DNA of 64,000 nt from Pseudomonadota bacterium (GTDB lineage: Bacteria; Myxococcota_A; Polyangia; Polyangiales; Polyangiaceae). The stretch is taken from assembly GCA_023431345.1 (NCBI GenBank), contig JAEYWK010000140.1:33650-97649 (forward strand). The letters run 5' to 3'. The notes beneath the pieces are model-generated. The model did not search any database. It saw only the letters and a program-made list of their open reading frames with translations, and had not been told where the DNA came from. Positions within the stretch are counted from its first letter, which is position 1, and each line of letters opens with the position of its first letter. Position numbers and translations under genes: made by a program. Below, piece after piece: positions 25,194 through 34,137 of this stretch.

Positions 25194-26630
25194 TCAAGCT
25201 AGGATCGCGTCGAGCTCGCCCGAGCCCGAGCCGCTGCCGAAGTTCTCGGTCCACGGCTGTTTGTCGCGCACCGCGGCGTTGATCAGGGAGTTGAAGAGCT
25301 TGTTGTTGGTGGTGCTTCCAACGTCGACGTAGGCGCCTTGCTTGAGGTAGCCGCCGCCGCTACCGGCGATGATGTGCGGCACGTTTCTGAACGAATGCGA
25401 CGGCCCGTCGGCGATTTGGTTCGTCCAGAGAATGACGGAGTGGTCGAGCAGCCCGCGCGCCTTGAACTGATCGATGCCATACAGCAGCGTCTGCAGGCGA
25501 ACGACGTCGATTTCGTGGTGAGCATCCTCGGCCGTCTCGTTGTTGCCGGTCAGCGCATCGCTCTGCACGCGGTGACTGATGTGATGAAATCCCCAGCCCA
25601 GATTCGCGTTCGAAGGCACCTGATAGCGCGTTTGGTCCGTCCCGTCGCCGTGCTGCAACGTGGCCACGCGGTTGAAGTTGCAGGCGAAGGCCAGCGCCAC
25701 CAGCTCGAGGTGGAGCTTGGCCACGTCTTCGATCATGCCGTTGCTCGTGAAGGCCAGCCCTTCTTGCAGGGCTTCGAGCTTCGACGTCGACAGGCCGGCT
25801 CGAGTGCAGGCGTCGCCCATCTCGCCCATCTTGACCTCGCCGTCGCGGATGGCGTCGAAATGCTGCTGCAAGCGCTGCCGATCGGCGGCGCTGAGACGGG
25901 GCGATGCGAGTAAGCTCTGGAGCTGGTCACGCACGAAGTCGTTCGCGCTCTTGCGGCGCGCGACGAGCTCTGCGGCGAGCGGATCCGGCACGCCGGGCGC
26001 CGTGGTCAGGCCGACGAGCTCGGCGTAGAGCTTGTAGGGGTTCGACTCGGCGGCTCGGACTTGGCCCATCCCACCGGCTGCGAACGAGATGCGCTCATTG
26101 ATGTAGCCGCTCTTGGCGCCGGCGTAGAGGGTGAGCGGCTCCGCTCCGGCCGGGTTGACGAGGCTGCCGATCACCACGTCCGCCGAGGGCCCGGTCGAGT
26201 AGGCGAGGTTGCTGGTGCCTGCGGGGAGCGCAGCCGTCAGCACCTGGCACATGCCCTGCGCGTGACTGCAGCTCGTGGGGCCTCCCGCCGCAAAGTTGAG
26301 ACCCTTGATGAACAGCAGCTGCTCGGCATGAGGGGCGAGCACGCTGGTCGCCTTGTCCGGTTGGGCCGCGAGCGAGGTGCGGGTCAACGGCCCCGTTGCA
26401 GCGGGAAAGAACCTTGGCTGGACCACGCCGTTCGCAGCCACGATGAACAGGCTGAAGACGGGCGCGCTACTCGCCGCCCACGCCGAGCGCTCGGGCAAGC
26501 CTTCCAAGAAGGGCAAGCCGATCGCGATGGCGCCGGCCCGCAAGAACGCGCGCCGATTGACGGCACCCCGATGACCCGGGCCTCGCGGTGCTGGGGAGTT
26601 GGCTACGGGCGCGGGGGGCGCGGGCGTCAT
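25194..26630 (-). CDS. DUF1552 protein with Tat signal (second pair)
   Basis: The 478-residue protein has a twin-arginine signal (NRRAFLRAGAIAIGLPFLEG) after an unusually long 23-residue Pro/Ala-rich lead. The DUF1552 domain follows, with LLFIKGLNF and ILWTNQIADGPSH. The ATG overlaps the TGA of the DUF1592 gene, as in the first pair. It differs from the first DUF1552 at most positions, so the pairs are old paralogues, not a recent duplication. Export is folded and Tat-dependent; activity is unknown. Confidence 0.85.
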   Translation of the reverse strand: MTPAPPAPVANSPAPRGPGHRGAVNRRAFLRAGAIAIGLPFLEGLPERSAWAASSAPVFSLFIVAANGVVQPRFFPAATGPLTRTSLAAQPDKATSVLAPHAEQLLFIKGLNFAAGGPTSCSHAQGMCQVLTAALPAGTSNLAYSTGPSADVVIGSLVNPAGAEPLTLYAGAKSGYINERISFAAGGMGQVRAAESNPYKLYAELVGLTTAPGVPDPLAAELVARRKSANDFVRDQLQSLLASPRLSAADRQRLQQHFDAIRDGEVKMGEMGDACTRAGLSTSKLEALQEGLAFTSNGMIEDVAKLHLELVALAFACNFNRVATLQHGDGTDQTRYQVPSNANLGWGFHHISHRVQSDALTGNNETAEDAHHEIDVVRLQTLLYGIDQFKARGLLDHSVILWTNQIADGPSHSFRNVPHIIAGSGGGYLKQGAYVDVGSTTNNKLFNSLINAAVRDKQPWTENFGSGSGSGELDAILA

Positions 26631-28354
26631 GGTTGTGCTCCGACGTGAGTGCGGAAGACCTCGCTCCGCGCAAGCTCGAGCATGAGGCGTTTGAGTGACC
26701 CGTCGCGCTGGCTCACCCCTGCCAGCTCGTCCAACCACGGCAGGTCGGCGGCGACGATGTCTCGCTGCAGCGCATAGCTCGAGATTTTCTTGGCGTAGCA
26801 GAGGTGCGCTTGCCGGCTGTCGGCGATGGCCTCCATGAGCTCAACGTTGTCTGCAAATTCGCGCCGGCCGTCGTCGAACCGAAAGGAGCCGCTGCTGTCG
26901 ATCGGCAGCTCATCGGGCCCCTCGGTTTCACGATACTGGCCCATACCGTCGAAGTGCTCGAAGGCGAAGCCGAGCGGGTTCGAGATTTCGTTGTGGCACT
27001 CACCGCCGCAGGCGCTCGTCGCAGCGGTCACTCGATCGCGGTTAGTCAGGCCCCGTTCCAGAGGCGGTAGCGGGATGAGGTCGCTCAAGGGCGGTGGAAG
27101 CCGGAGGCACAGCCCGTCGACACCGAGGGACAGCCCGCGGTGAATCGAATCGGGCGTTTCATTGATAGAATGCAATGTGAGATACGGTATTTGGGAGAAA
27201 TAGCCGGCGCGCCGCTCGCCCAAATCTGCTTCGATGAAGCCGCTTTTCGGCGCGTCGAGGTCGTAGAGCGCGGCGAGACGTGGGCCCATGAAGCCCCGCG
27301 TCGACGTCAACATCTCGCGCAAGCCGCCGCCTTGCTGAAACAGCTGGTCGAAAAACAGGGCGGAGCTCTCCTTCAGCTCGGCGTTCAGGCTCTCTTCATA
27401 CGTCGGTACACCTGCCTTGATCACCTGATCGTAGCGTGACAGGCGCAGGTACTCGCCGTGAAACTCGCGCATCACCGCGCGCGCGGCGCCGTCTTCGAGC
27501 ATGTGGCTCGCCTCCGCCTCGATGGCTTCAGCGGTGGTGAGCGTCGGCGCTCTGTCCAGCAGGGCGTCGCTCGGCGTCGCTCCGCGCAGCCAGAGCGAGA
27601 GCTTCGCGGCAGCTTCGTAGCCGCTGAGCGGAGCGCCTGTTTCGCCGAGCTCACTCCGGTAAAGGAACAAGGGTGACTGAAGCAGGCCCCGAATCACCTG
27701 GGCTGCGCCTTTGGCGAAGTTGCTCTGTTCACCCGCCAGCGTGGCGCCGAAATCGAACAGGCCCTTCAAAGCGCTGACCTCCTCGGCGGTGAGGGGACGG
27801 CTGTAGGCGCGTCGCCCGACCGTTTCGATGAAGCCGCTCGCGTCGGTGCCTGGATAGACGGCGGCCAGCGCGGCTTCCGACGACGTCACCTGCTCCGCCA
27901 GCGCCTCGGCGGCGGCCTGAAGCTGACTCCAGCGGCGCGCATCGACGTCCAGCAAGTGCTCGTTGTTGGAAAAATCGGTTACGCCGACAATGGGCTTTTC
28001 GAAGGCCTCCGCCAGCTCGAGCGGCGGCTGCTCGAGCGCGAGCACTTGCTGCGCGCTGGCAGCCCACTGCGAGTTGGTGAGCCGCACGAAGCGGTAGTGC
28101 TTCGGCTCGCCGTGGAGGTTGACGCTGGTGGGCACGCTGGAGCCGCCGCCGCCGCTCACCCCCGGCTGCGAATCAGTCCCGCCCGTCGCCCCCTGACCCT
28201 GATCGGGGTTCTTGTCGGTCTGGGCGCCATGACGCTCGGTGGCTCCGCACCCAACGAGCACGGTTGCCGGTAGCCCCACCGCGCCAAGGCACACCGCGAG
28301 CGCGCCGAGGCGGGGCCGCCGCAAGTTCCAGGTTGACCGTTGACTACGAAGCAT
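26627..28354 (-). CDS. DUF1592/DUF1588-type lipoprotein with altered haem motif (second pair)
   Basis: The 575-residue protein has a lipoprotein signal (TVLVGCG), a Gly-rich linker, then DUF1587/1592/1588/1585 segments (FVRLTNSQW, FLYRSELGETG, FEHFDGMGQYRE). The DUF1588 haem site reads ACGGECHNEI, that is Cx3CH where the first pair has Cx2CH. Either haem is held by the rarer Cx3CH spacing or it has been lost. GGAGG nine bases upstream supports the ATG start. Coupled to the DUF1552 gene by ATGA. Confidence 0.82.
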   Translation of the reverse strand: MLRSQRSTWNLRRPRLGALAVCLGAVGLPATVLVGCGATERHGAQTDKNPDQGQGATGGTDSQPGVSGGGGSSVPTSVNLHGEPKHYRFVRLTNSQWAASAQQVLALEQPPLELAEAFEKPIVGVTDFSNNEHLLDVDARRWSQLQAAAEALAEQVTSSEAALAAVYPGTDASGFIETVGRRAYSRPLTAEEVSALKGLFDFGATLAGEQSNFAKGAAQVIRGLLQSPLFLYRSELGETGAPLSGYEAAAKLSLWLRGATPSDALLDRAPTLTTAEAIEAEASHMLEDGAARAVMREFHGEYLRLSRYDQVIKAGVPTYEESLNAELKESSALFFDQLFQQGGGLREMLTSTRGFMGPRLAALYDLDAPKSGFIEADLGERRAGYFSQIPYLTLHSINETPDSIHRGLSLGVDGLCLRLPPPLSDLIPLPPLERGLTNRDRVTAATSACGGECHNEISNPLGFAFEHFDGMGQYRETEGPDELPIDSSGSFRFDDGRREFADNVELMEAIADSRQAHLCYAKKISSYALQRDIVAADLPWLDELAGVSQRDGSLKRLMLELARSEVFRTHVGAQP

Positions 28355-28407
28355 CCGCTGGGCCCTCCGCCACTACTGACGCAGTGCTCGGCCGCCAGCG
28401 TTTCCGT

Positions 28408-28435
28408 CTCGAGATGTCGCCCTCGAGATGTCGCC
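28408..28435. repeat. Two tandem copies of CTCGAGATGTCGCC
   Basis: A 14-base unit is repeated exactly, head to tail, in the 94-base gap between the DUF1592 start and the Old Yellow Enzyme stop. Each unit contains an XhoI-type CTCGAG palindrome. Confidence 0.7.
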
Positions 28436-28448
28436 GTTGACTTTCGGG

Positions 28449-29537
28449 CTACCTGCCCTTCAGCCAGTGCGCATAAGGAGGCGGCAAGACGTTTTGCGGG
28501 TCCGCTACCCCCAGAGCCTTGGCGGCGTGGTACGGGAAATGCGGGTCGTCGAGCTCCTTGTGGGCGAGCATGATGAGGTCCGCCTGGCCCTTGGCGATGA
28601 TGTCCTCGGCTTGTTGCGGCTCGTTGATGAACCAGCCGACGGCCGTGGGTATTGCGGCTTCTTCTTTGATGCGCTGGGCGAAAGGCGCCATGAACGCCGG
28701 CCCCCACGGCACCCCCGAGACATCGGGCGAGTTGAAGCCGAGGCTCACGTCGATCAAGTCGAGCCCATTTTGCTTGAAGCGCTTCACGAGCTCGATCGAC
28801 TCCTCGAACGGCTGGCCTTCGCCGTTGAAATCGCTCACCCCCAGCCGAATGCTGAGCGGGTATTTCTCCGGCCACACCGCGCGTACCGCCTTGAGGGTGT
28901 CGATGAGCAGGCGCGCCCGGTTGTCGAAGCTGCCGCCGTACTCGTCGGTGCGCTTATTGGCGATGGGAGAGAAGAAGCTCTGCGCCAAGTAGCCGTGCGC
29001 AAAATGCAGCAGCAGCCACTCGAAGCCCGCGCTGAGGGCGAGCTTGGCTGCCGAGACGAAGTGACCTTGCAGCTGCAAGATCTCGTCCTTCGTCATCTCG
29101 TGTGGCACGCGCGACAGGTCGCCGCCGAACGCGATGGGCGAAGGCCCGAGCGGCTCCCAGCCGCGCGGGTCACCCGCCGGAATGTGATCGTCACCTTCCC
29201 ACGGCCGATTCGCGGAGCCCTTGCGCCCGGCGTGCCCCAGCTGAATGCCCGGCACCGCGCCGTGGCGCTTCACGAACTTCGCGATCGGCGCCCACGCGGC
29301 TGCCTGCTCATCGTTCCACAGCCCAGTGCAGCCGGGCGTGATGCGACCTTCCGGCGTCACCCCGGTTGCTTCTGCGAACACGAGGGCCGCTCCGCCGACG
29401 GCGCGCGCGCCCAAGTGCACGAGCTGCCATTCGTTCGGCACGCCCTCCTCCGCCGAGTACTGGCACATCGGCGAGACCACGATGCGATTTCGAAGCGATA
29501 CGTCTTTGAGCTTGAGCGGGGAGAAGAGCTTGGACAT
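28449..29537 (-). CDS. Old Yellow Enzyme-type NADH:flavin oxidoreductase (YqjM-like)
   Basis: The 362-residue protein belongs to the thermophilic-like (YqjM) class of flavin ene-reductases. Visible are SPMCQYSA with the class-specific Cys that tunes FMN, the HLGARAVGGA loop, and the His pair in LLLHFAHGYL. ANKRTDEYGGSFDNRARL and the FMN-phosphate region at the end are also present. It reduces activated C=C bonds using NAD(P)H in the cytoplasm. The natural substrate is unknown. A small minus-strand gene starts 85 bases upstream. Confidence 0.92.
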   Translation of the reverse strand: MSKLFSPLKLKDVSLRNRIVVSPMCQYSAEEGVPNEWQLVHLGARAVGGAALVFAEATGVTPEGRITPGCTGLWNDEQAAAWAPIAKFVKRHGAVPGIQLGHAGRKGSANRPWEGDDHIPAGDPRGWEPLGPSPIAFGGDLSRVPHEMTKDEILQLQGHFVSAAKLALSAGFEWLLLHFAHGYLAQSFFSPIANKRTDEYGGSFDNRARLLIDTLKAVRAVWPEKYPLSIRLGVSDFNGEGQPFEESIELVKRFKQNGLDLIDVSLGFNSPDVSGVPWGPAFMAPFAQRIKEEAAIPTAVGWFINEPQQAEDIIAKGQADLIMLAHKELDDPHFPYHAAKALGVADPQNVLPPPYAHWLKGR

Positions 29538-29622
29538 GTGCGGTTGCGCGAAGCTTAGCCGGCTTCTCTGCGAAATTCTGGCTCGTCATGGCTGGGGATC
29601 CGCGCCGGTCGGGCGCGAAGCG

Positions 29623-29853
29623 TCAGCCGATGGCCGCGAACCAGGCCTCGCCGACGGCGGTGAGGTCGTCTTCGCTGATGGCGTCGCCCTCCGGCACGCC
29701 GTTGGCAGCGCCGAACGAGAGCACGATGCGCCCGACCGGTACGCCCGCGAGCAGCACCGTGTAGCTGTCATCCCCCAAAGCCTGGATGGCGTATGTGGCG
29801 CCCGAGAACGTCACGGTCTTGGTGTCGAGATCGGCCACTGCTGCAGTCGTCAT
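29623..29853 (-). CDS. Small acidic hypothetical protein
   Basis: The 76-residue soluble protein begins MTTAAVADLDTKTVTFSG with alternating beta-strand character and ends in an acidic helix (SEDDLTAVGEAWFAAIG). No Cys or signal peptide. It precedes the Old Yellow Enzyme on the same strand and could be co-transcribed. I do not recognise it; reading-frame length and codon use support it only moderately. Confidence 0.55.
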   Translation of the reverse strand: MTTAAVADLDTKTVTFSGATYAIQALGDDSYTVLLAGVPVGRIVLSFGAANGVPEGDAISEDDLTAVGEAWFAAIG

Positions 29854-29989
29854 GTCGCGGCTGCTAACACGGACGATTCACTCGCTCAACCCCGCCGAGG
29901 GCACGCCGGATTACGTCCGCTTCGTCGTCCCCGCGCTGGGAGGCGCGCTTGCTCCTGTCGGTCCGCTCGGGTAACTGCTGGCTGAGAAG

Positions 29990-30811
29990 ATGGCCTCGCG
30001 AGTTTCGTCAGTGATCGGGGCGGCGTTTGCTGTCTCGCAGTGCGTCATCAAGGCTCGCGCGCGGCTCCCCCTGCTCGGGCTCTTCGGCGCTATCGCCTGC
30101 AGCGGTTCGGCCTTCTCGTCGGACGGCGTGGGCGGAAAGGGCGCGGGAGGTCAGCTGAGCGGTGGCAGCAGCGGCGCGAGCTCGGAGGCTGGCGACGGGG
30201 GCGAAACAGGAGCGGAGGGCGGGGCAGCGCTCGGCGGACAAGGCGCCGGGGCCGAAGCAGGCAGCGCCGCGGGCGGAGCGTCGGGCGCGGGCGGCGGGGG
30301 CACGGAGCCGTCGTGCGCAGAGTTGGAAGGCCTCACCTACGGCGAGCACTGCTACGTCGAAGTCCGCGCCCAGGCGCTGAATCAAGTGGAGGCCGCGGCT
30401 GCCTGCGCCGAGCTCGAGAGCCGCAGCGGCCTCGCCGCGCACTTGCTCGTGCTGGACACGGTGGAAGAGCAGTCCTTCATCATCGAGAGCTTCCTGAGCG
30501 AGACGGCCGACGCCTGGCTCGGGCTCACGTGCAGCTCTGCCGAACATCCCGAGCTCACCGACTGCTACTGCCAACAATGTGAAGACGGCCAGCTGCTCGA
30601 CAAGCGCGCGGCGTGGAGCTGGCCCGATGGCTCCTCTGCCTCCTTCGGGTGGAGCGGCAACAACCCCGACGGCGCTCTGCGCTGCAGCGCGCTCGCCTTC
30701 AACCCGAGCGTCGAGAGCTGGGGCTGGGTCGACCGCTCGTGTCTTTCCACCTCACATCGAATCGACGACTTTCCGGAGCACAGCTACCTTGCCATCTGCG
30801 AGCTGCCGTAG
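29990..30811 (+). CDS. C-type lectin-domain lipoprotein
   Basis: The 273-residue protein has a long N-terminus with the lipoprotein site FGAIACSG, then a Gly/Ala linker. From about residue 110 there is a C-type-lectin-like domain: HCYVEV, AWLGLTC, WSWPDGSSASFGW (the WxWxDG core), CSALAF, WGWVDRSC and the terminal YLAICEL. The calcium-site residues of true lectins are not clearly conserved, so the ligand may be protein rather than sugar. The start is uncertain, because no ribosome site stands out. It converges with the kinase gene. Confidence 0.75.
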   Translation: MASRVSSVIGAAFAVSQCVIKARARLPLLGLFGAIACSGSAFSSDGVGGKGAGGQLSGGSSGASSEAGDGGETGAEGGAALGGQGAGAEAGSAAGGASGAGGGGTEPSCAELEGLTYGEHCYVEVRAQALNQVEAAAACAELESRSGLAAHLLVLDTVEEQSFIIESFLSETADAWLGLTCSSAEHPELTDCYCQQCEDGQLLDKRAAWSWPDGSSASFGWSGNNPDGALRCSALAFNPSVESWGWVDRSCLSTSHRIDDFPEHSYLAICELP

Positions 30812-30838
30812 CTGCGCTACCCAAGCCATCGAGAGCGC

Positions 30839-32278
30839 TCAGGGCAACGGTGAGTCGGGAGGTGGCAGCTCCGGTGGCGGCTTGAGCTCCGGGTACACGA
30901 CGGCGCTGCTCGGCGCGGGTGGGGCGGCGCCTGGCGTCTCCGCGGCGGCCCCGCCGACGGTCGACGGAGCGGAGGGCGCCGACGGAGCCGGTAGTGGCGT
31001 GGACGAAGCCGCGAGTGGCGCCGAGCCCTTCAGCGGCGCGCGCTTGGTCGTCTTCGGCGCTGCGCTGGTGGAGGTGGCGGGCGGCGGCTCAACGGCAGTC
31101 GATGGCGCAGGCGCCGAGAGCGGCACGCTCGACGCGCTGATAGCGGCGTCTGGTCCGTGCGGCTGCGTTGGCGAGCGGCCGAGCGCGTAGGCGGCCAGCC
31201 CCGCTGCGGCGAGCAGCACCAAAACCACACCCACGCGCAGCCCGAAGCCGCGCGCCGGCACTCCCGGAATGGAGACCACCTCGGCGGGGCCTCCGCTCGG
31301 CTCGGCGTCGCTTGCGCTCGAACCTTCCAGCTCGACGGCCCGCAGCGCGGCTGCGAGCTGACCCACGTCGCGAAAGCGCCGCTCGCGATCCTTCTCCAGG
31401 CAGCGCAAAATCACGCGCGAGAGCGCCTCCGAAATCTCGGCGCGGTGCTGGCGCAGCGGCAGCGGCTGCGTCGTCATCACGCTCGCGCAGAGCTGCGGCG
31501 TCGTCTCTCCCGAAAAGGGTGGTTGCCCCGTGGTGAGCTCGTACAGCACGACGCCGAGCGACCAAATATCGGTCCGTGAATCGACGCCCGCCGGATCGAT
31601 CATCTGCTCGGGTGACATGTACAGCGGTGAGCCCATGCTCTCTGTCGGCTCGGTCAAGGCTCGACCCGAGCGAAGCGGGCCGAGCTGCTTGGAAATGCCG
31701 AAATCCAAGACCTTCAGGCAGGGCGCGCCCGCGGGGCCTTCGGTGAGGAACAGGTTCTCGGGCTTCACGTCGCGGTGCACGATGTGCTTCGAGTGTGCCT
31801 CCGCGAGCGCTTCACAGGCCTGCAGCGCGTAGTCGACCGCGCTGGCCAGCGACAAGGCGCCCGTCGTGTCCATGAGCGCGCGCAGGTCGGACCCGATCAG
31901 GCGCTCCATGACGATGTAGGGCACGCCCGTGTCGAGGCGCCCGCAGTCCATCACGCGGCAGGCGTGCTGGCTGCGCAGCTGCGCGGCGGCTCGCGCTTCG
32001 GTCAAAAAGCGGGCGACGGCCCGATCGTCGACGCCCCGCTCGGGTCGCACGAATTTGATCGCGATTGAAGTCTGCAGCTCGAGATGCGTCGCGGCGCACA
32101 CGATGCCCATGCCACCGAAGCCGAGCACCCCGTCGACGCGGTACTTGCCGGCCACGACTTCGCCTGCCGCCACCGGCGCTGCGGGTGGGTCCTCGGGGCC
32201 GCCCTCCTCACTCGATGACGCTTCCGCCCCGACCGCTGCGGGGCGGTCGTCGAGGAGCGGAGGCCATCGGGACGTCAT
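30839..32278 (-). CDS. Ser/Thr protein kinase, membrane-anchored
   Basis: The 479-residue protein has a PknB-like kinase domain at about 44-300: GFGGMG loop, AIKFV lysine, HRDVKPEN catalytic loop, DFGIS and SPLYMSPEQ. One membrane helix near 350 (VGVVLVLLAAAGLAAYALG) and a Pro/Ala/Ser-rich exterior tail without PASTA domains follow. All catalytic residues are present. GAGGG precedes the ATG. It is divergent from the 32363 lipoprotein. Confidence 0.92.
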   Translation of the reverse strand: MTSRWPPLLDDRPAAVGAEASSSEEGGPEDPPAAPVAAGEVVAGKYRVDGVLGFGGMGIVCAATHLELQTSIAIKFVRPERGVDDRAVARFLTEARAAAQLRSQHACRVMDCGRLDTGVPYIVMERLIGSDLRALMDTTGALSLASAVDYALQACEALAEAHSKHIVHRDVKPENLFLTEGPAGAPCLKVLDFGISKQLGPLRSGRALTEPTESMGSPLYMSPEQMIDPAGVDSRTDIWSLGVVLYELTTGQPPFSGETTPQLCASVMTTQPLPLRQHRAEISEALSRVILRCLEKDRERRFRDVGQLAAALRAVELEGSSASDAEPSGGPAEVVSIPGVPARGFGLRVGVVLVLLAAAGLAAYALGRSPTQPHGPDAAISASSVPLSAPAPSTAVEPPPATSTSAAPKTTKRAPLKGSAPLAASSTPLPAPSAPSAPSTVGGAAAETPGAAPPAPSSAVVYPELKPPPELPPPDSPLP

Positions 32279-32348
32279 GGCTCCCTCTTAGTCCCTCGCT
32301 ATCCGTCCTACCAGCGGCCCGCGAGCAACTGCTTGGCCGCCGGCGTGG

Positions 32349-32354
32349 TAGAGT
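32349..32354 (+). promoter_or_regulatory. Extended -10 (TGG TAGAGT) before lipoprotein start
   Basis: TAGAGT with an upstream TGn lies eight bases before the ATG at 32363, predicting a leader of about two bases. Confidence 0.4.
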
Positions 32355-32362
32355 CGGGGCTG

Positions 32363-33094
32363 ATGAGGCTGGGTAAGAGCGTGAGAGGCGCGGTGGCAAT
32401 CGCTATCGGCCATTGGCTCTTGGGCTGCGGAGGGGATGCCTCGAAGAAGGGCGCGCCTGACCCTGCAAGCCTCGGCGGCGGGGGTGCGGCCACGGGCGGC
32501 GGAGGTGCGGCCGCGGGCGGCGGGGGCACCACTCGAGCCGGAGCAGCGGGCGGCGGTCAGGAGCGAGACGACCACGTGCCCGAGGAGGAGTTTCCCTACG
32601 ACAGCGAGTACTTGGAAGAAGGCTCCTTCGAGGCCGTTCCCGGCTTCGGCTGGGACACCTGCTACACGAAAACACCAGGCAAGGTGCGATCGCGCGCGAG
32701 CTCCGGCAGCACCGGCGACCGATTCCTGGAGATCCAGAGCTCCTCGTGCGACGCCCCCTGTTCGACGAGCCACACGTCCGAATCTCAGTTCTACGTCTGG
32801 TTTGTCGAAGGTAAGGAGCCGCCGCGGGCAGCCGGCCTGTATCTCGACCTCATCAACCTGAGCGCGCCCACCGCGTCGAACGGAAGTTTCACCGCGTACG
32901 CCGTGGATCCCGGGTGTCAAACCCTGCGCCCGCTCATCGAGGTTCCCCTCGGCGACCTTTCGCTCACGGGGGACTGGTCGACGCGCTGCTTCGAGGTTGC
33001 CCTCGAGCCCGACGAATGGCTCGGCTTCGCCGTCGCAGGCTCTGCGTTCGACCTCGGTCTCGATGGGCTGCGCCTCGGGCCGAGCTGCAAGTAG
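32363..33094 (+). CDS. Secreted lipoprotein, beta-sandwich-like, unknown function
   Basis: The 243-residue protein has a signal ending HWLLGCGG and a Gly/Ala linker. A domain of about 150 residues follows with DRFLEIQSSSC, a run of beta-strands, and a closing FDLGLDGLRLGPSC, like carbohydrate-binding jelly rolls. The start at 32363 (not 32333) fits the signal and the -10 element. The lipid-kinase-like gene begins 14 bases after its stop. No catalytic motif is visible. Confidence 0.7.
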   Translation: MRLGKSVRGAVAIAIGHWLLGCGGDASKKGAPDPASLGGGGAATGGGGAAAGGGGTTRAGAAGGGQERDDHVPEEEFPYDSEYLEEGSFEAVPGFGWDTCYTKTPGKVRSRASSGSTGDRFLEIQSSSCDAPCSTSHTSESQFYVWFVEGKEPPRAAGLYLDLINLSAPTASNGSFTAYAVDPGCQTLRPLIEVPLGDLSLTGDWSTRCFEVALEPDEWLGFAVAGSAFDLGLDGLRLGPSCK

Positions 33095-33095
33095 G

Positions 33096-33101
33096 TATAC
33101 T
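33096..33101 (+). promoter_or_regulatory. -10 hexamer TATACT close to the YegS/DAGK-like start
   Basis: TATACT lies seven bases before the ATG at 33109 and overlaps the end of the upstream gene's stop region. Predicted leader: one base. Confidence 0.4.
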
Positions 33102-33108
33102 CGCGGGG

Positions 33109-34137
33109 ATGGCCACGCACCTCTTGGTCGGCAATCCGACCGCACAGAGTGGAAGGAATCAGGAGCGAATCGACGAGGCGCTCGCGCTCTTGGCGGAGGC
33201 GGGCATCGCGGCTGATTTCATGGCCACCTTGCCCGAGGGTAAGACCATCGCCGAAGTGCAGAAGGTGCTCAGCGCCGGCCAGCACCGCGTCGTCATCGCC
33301 ATGGGCGGTGACGGCACGTTTCGCGAGGTCGCGGCCGCCTTGTACACCAGCGCTCGGCGTGACGAGGTGGCGCTCGGCATGCTGCCGACCGGCACGGCCA
33401 ACGACCAGGGGCGCAGCTTCGGCCTCACCTCCGACGAAGACGCGCTGGCGCGCAACGTGGAGGTCATCAGCGCCGGCTACGAGACGCGGCTCGACGTCGG
33501 CGTTTACCGCGCCGGAGCTGCCGACGCACCGGCGGAGTATTTCTTCGACTCGTGCGGCTGGGGGCTGTCGGCGCGCGTGCTCGCGCAGCGCAACCGAGAC
33601 CGCGCTGTCGTCGAGCAACTGGGTCCGCTCAAGGAGCTTTACCGCGATCAAGCCGTGTACGCCGGCGCGTTCGTGAAGACGTTCCTCGAGTCTTACATCA
33701 TCGACGACAAGTTTCGCATGGTCGGCCTTCTCGACGGCGAGCGCGTGGAGCTCGATGGTCTCACGGATCTGATCGTCAAAAATACGCGCATCTACGCGGG
33801 CGCCTGGGTGCTCGACGAGAGCGCCCGCCACGATGACGGCGTGTTCGAGCTCGTCCCCTTCGTCGGCAAGCGGGATTGGGCCTCCAAGGCCATTCGCGAT
33901 CTCGAAGCCGTCCCGCTCAGCGAAGGTATGCTGGAAGAAATCGGCCTCGAGCACTCCAAGACCCTGCGCGCCTCGACGCTAGAGCTCACGTTCTTCGAGC
34001 ACGAAGGAGGCGCCCCCCTCGCGACTCAGCTCGACGGCGAGCAATGGCCCGCCCACCACCACGTCTACATCGAAGCGAAGAAGCAGGCCATTCGCCTGAT
34101 CGTCCCGCGCGTCAGCGCAAGACCTGCGAATCCATGA
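33109..34137 (+). CDS. Diacylglycerol/sphingosine-kinase-like lipid kinase (YegS/DgkB type)
   Basis: The 342-residue protein starts MATHLLVGNPTAQSG and carries MGGDGTFREVAAAL near residue 65 (nucleotide-binding GGDGT) and GTANDQGRSFG near 95. The C-terminal beta-sandwich follows, with DGVFEL and a late DGE, as in YegS/DgkB lipid kinases. It probably phosphorylates a lipid at the inner membrane. The last 26 bases overlap the end of the beta-helix gene on the other strand. An N-terminal extension to 32914 is rejected. Confidence 0.88.
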   Translation: MATHLLVGNPTAQSGRNQERIDEALALLAEAGIAADFMATLPEGKTIAEVQKVLSAGQHRVVIAMGGDGTFREVAAALYTSARRDEVALGMLPTGTANDQGRSFGLTSDEDALARNVEVISAGYETRLDVGVYRAGAADAPAEYFFDSCGWGLSARVLAQRNRDRAVVEQLGPLKELYRDQAVYAGAFVKTFLESYIIDDKFRMVGLLDGERVELDGLTDLIVKNTRIYAGAWVLDESARHDDGVFELVPFVGKRDWASKAIRDLEAVPLSEGMLEEIGLEHSKTLRASTLELTFFEHEGGAPLATQLDGEQWPAHHHVYIEAKKQAIRLIVPRVSARPANP

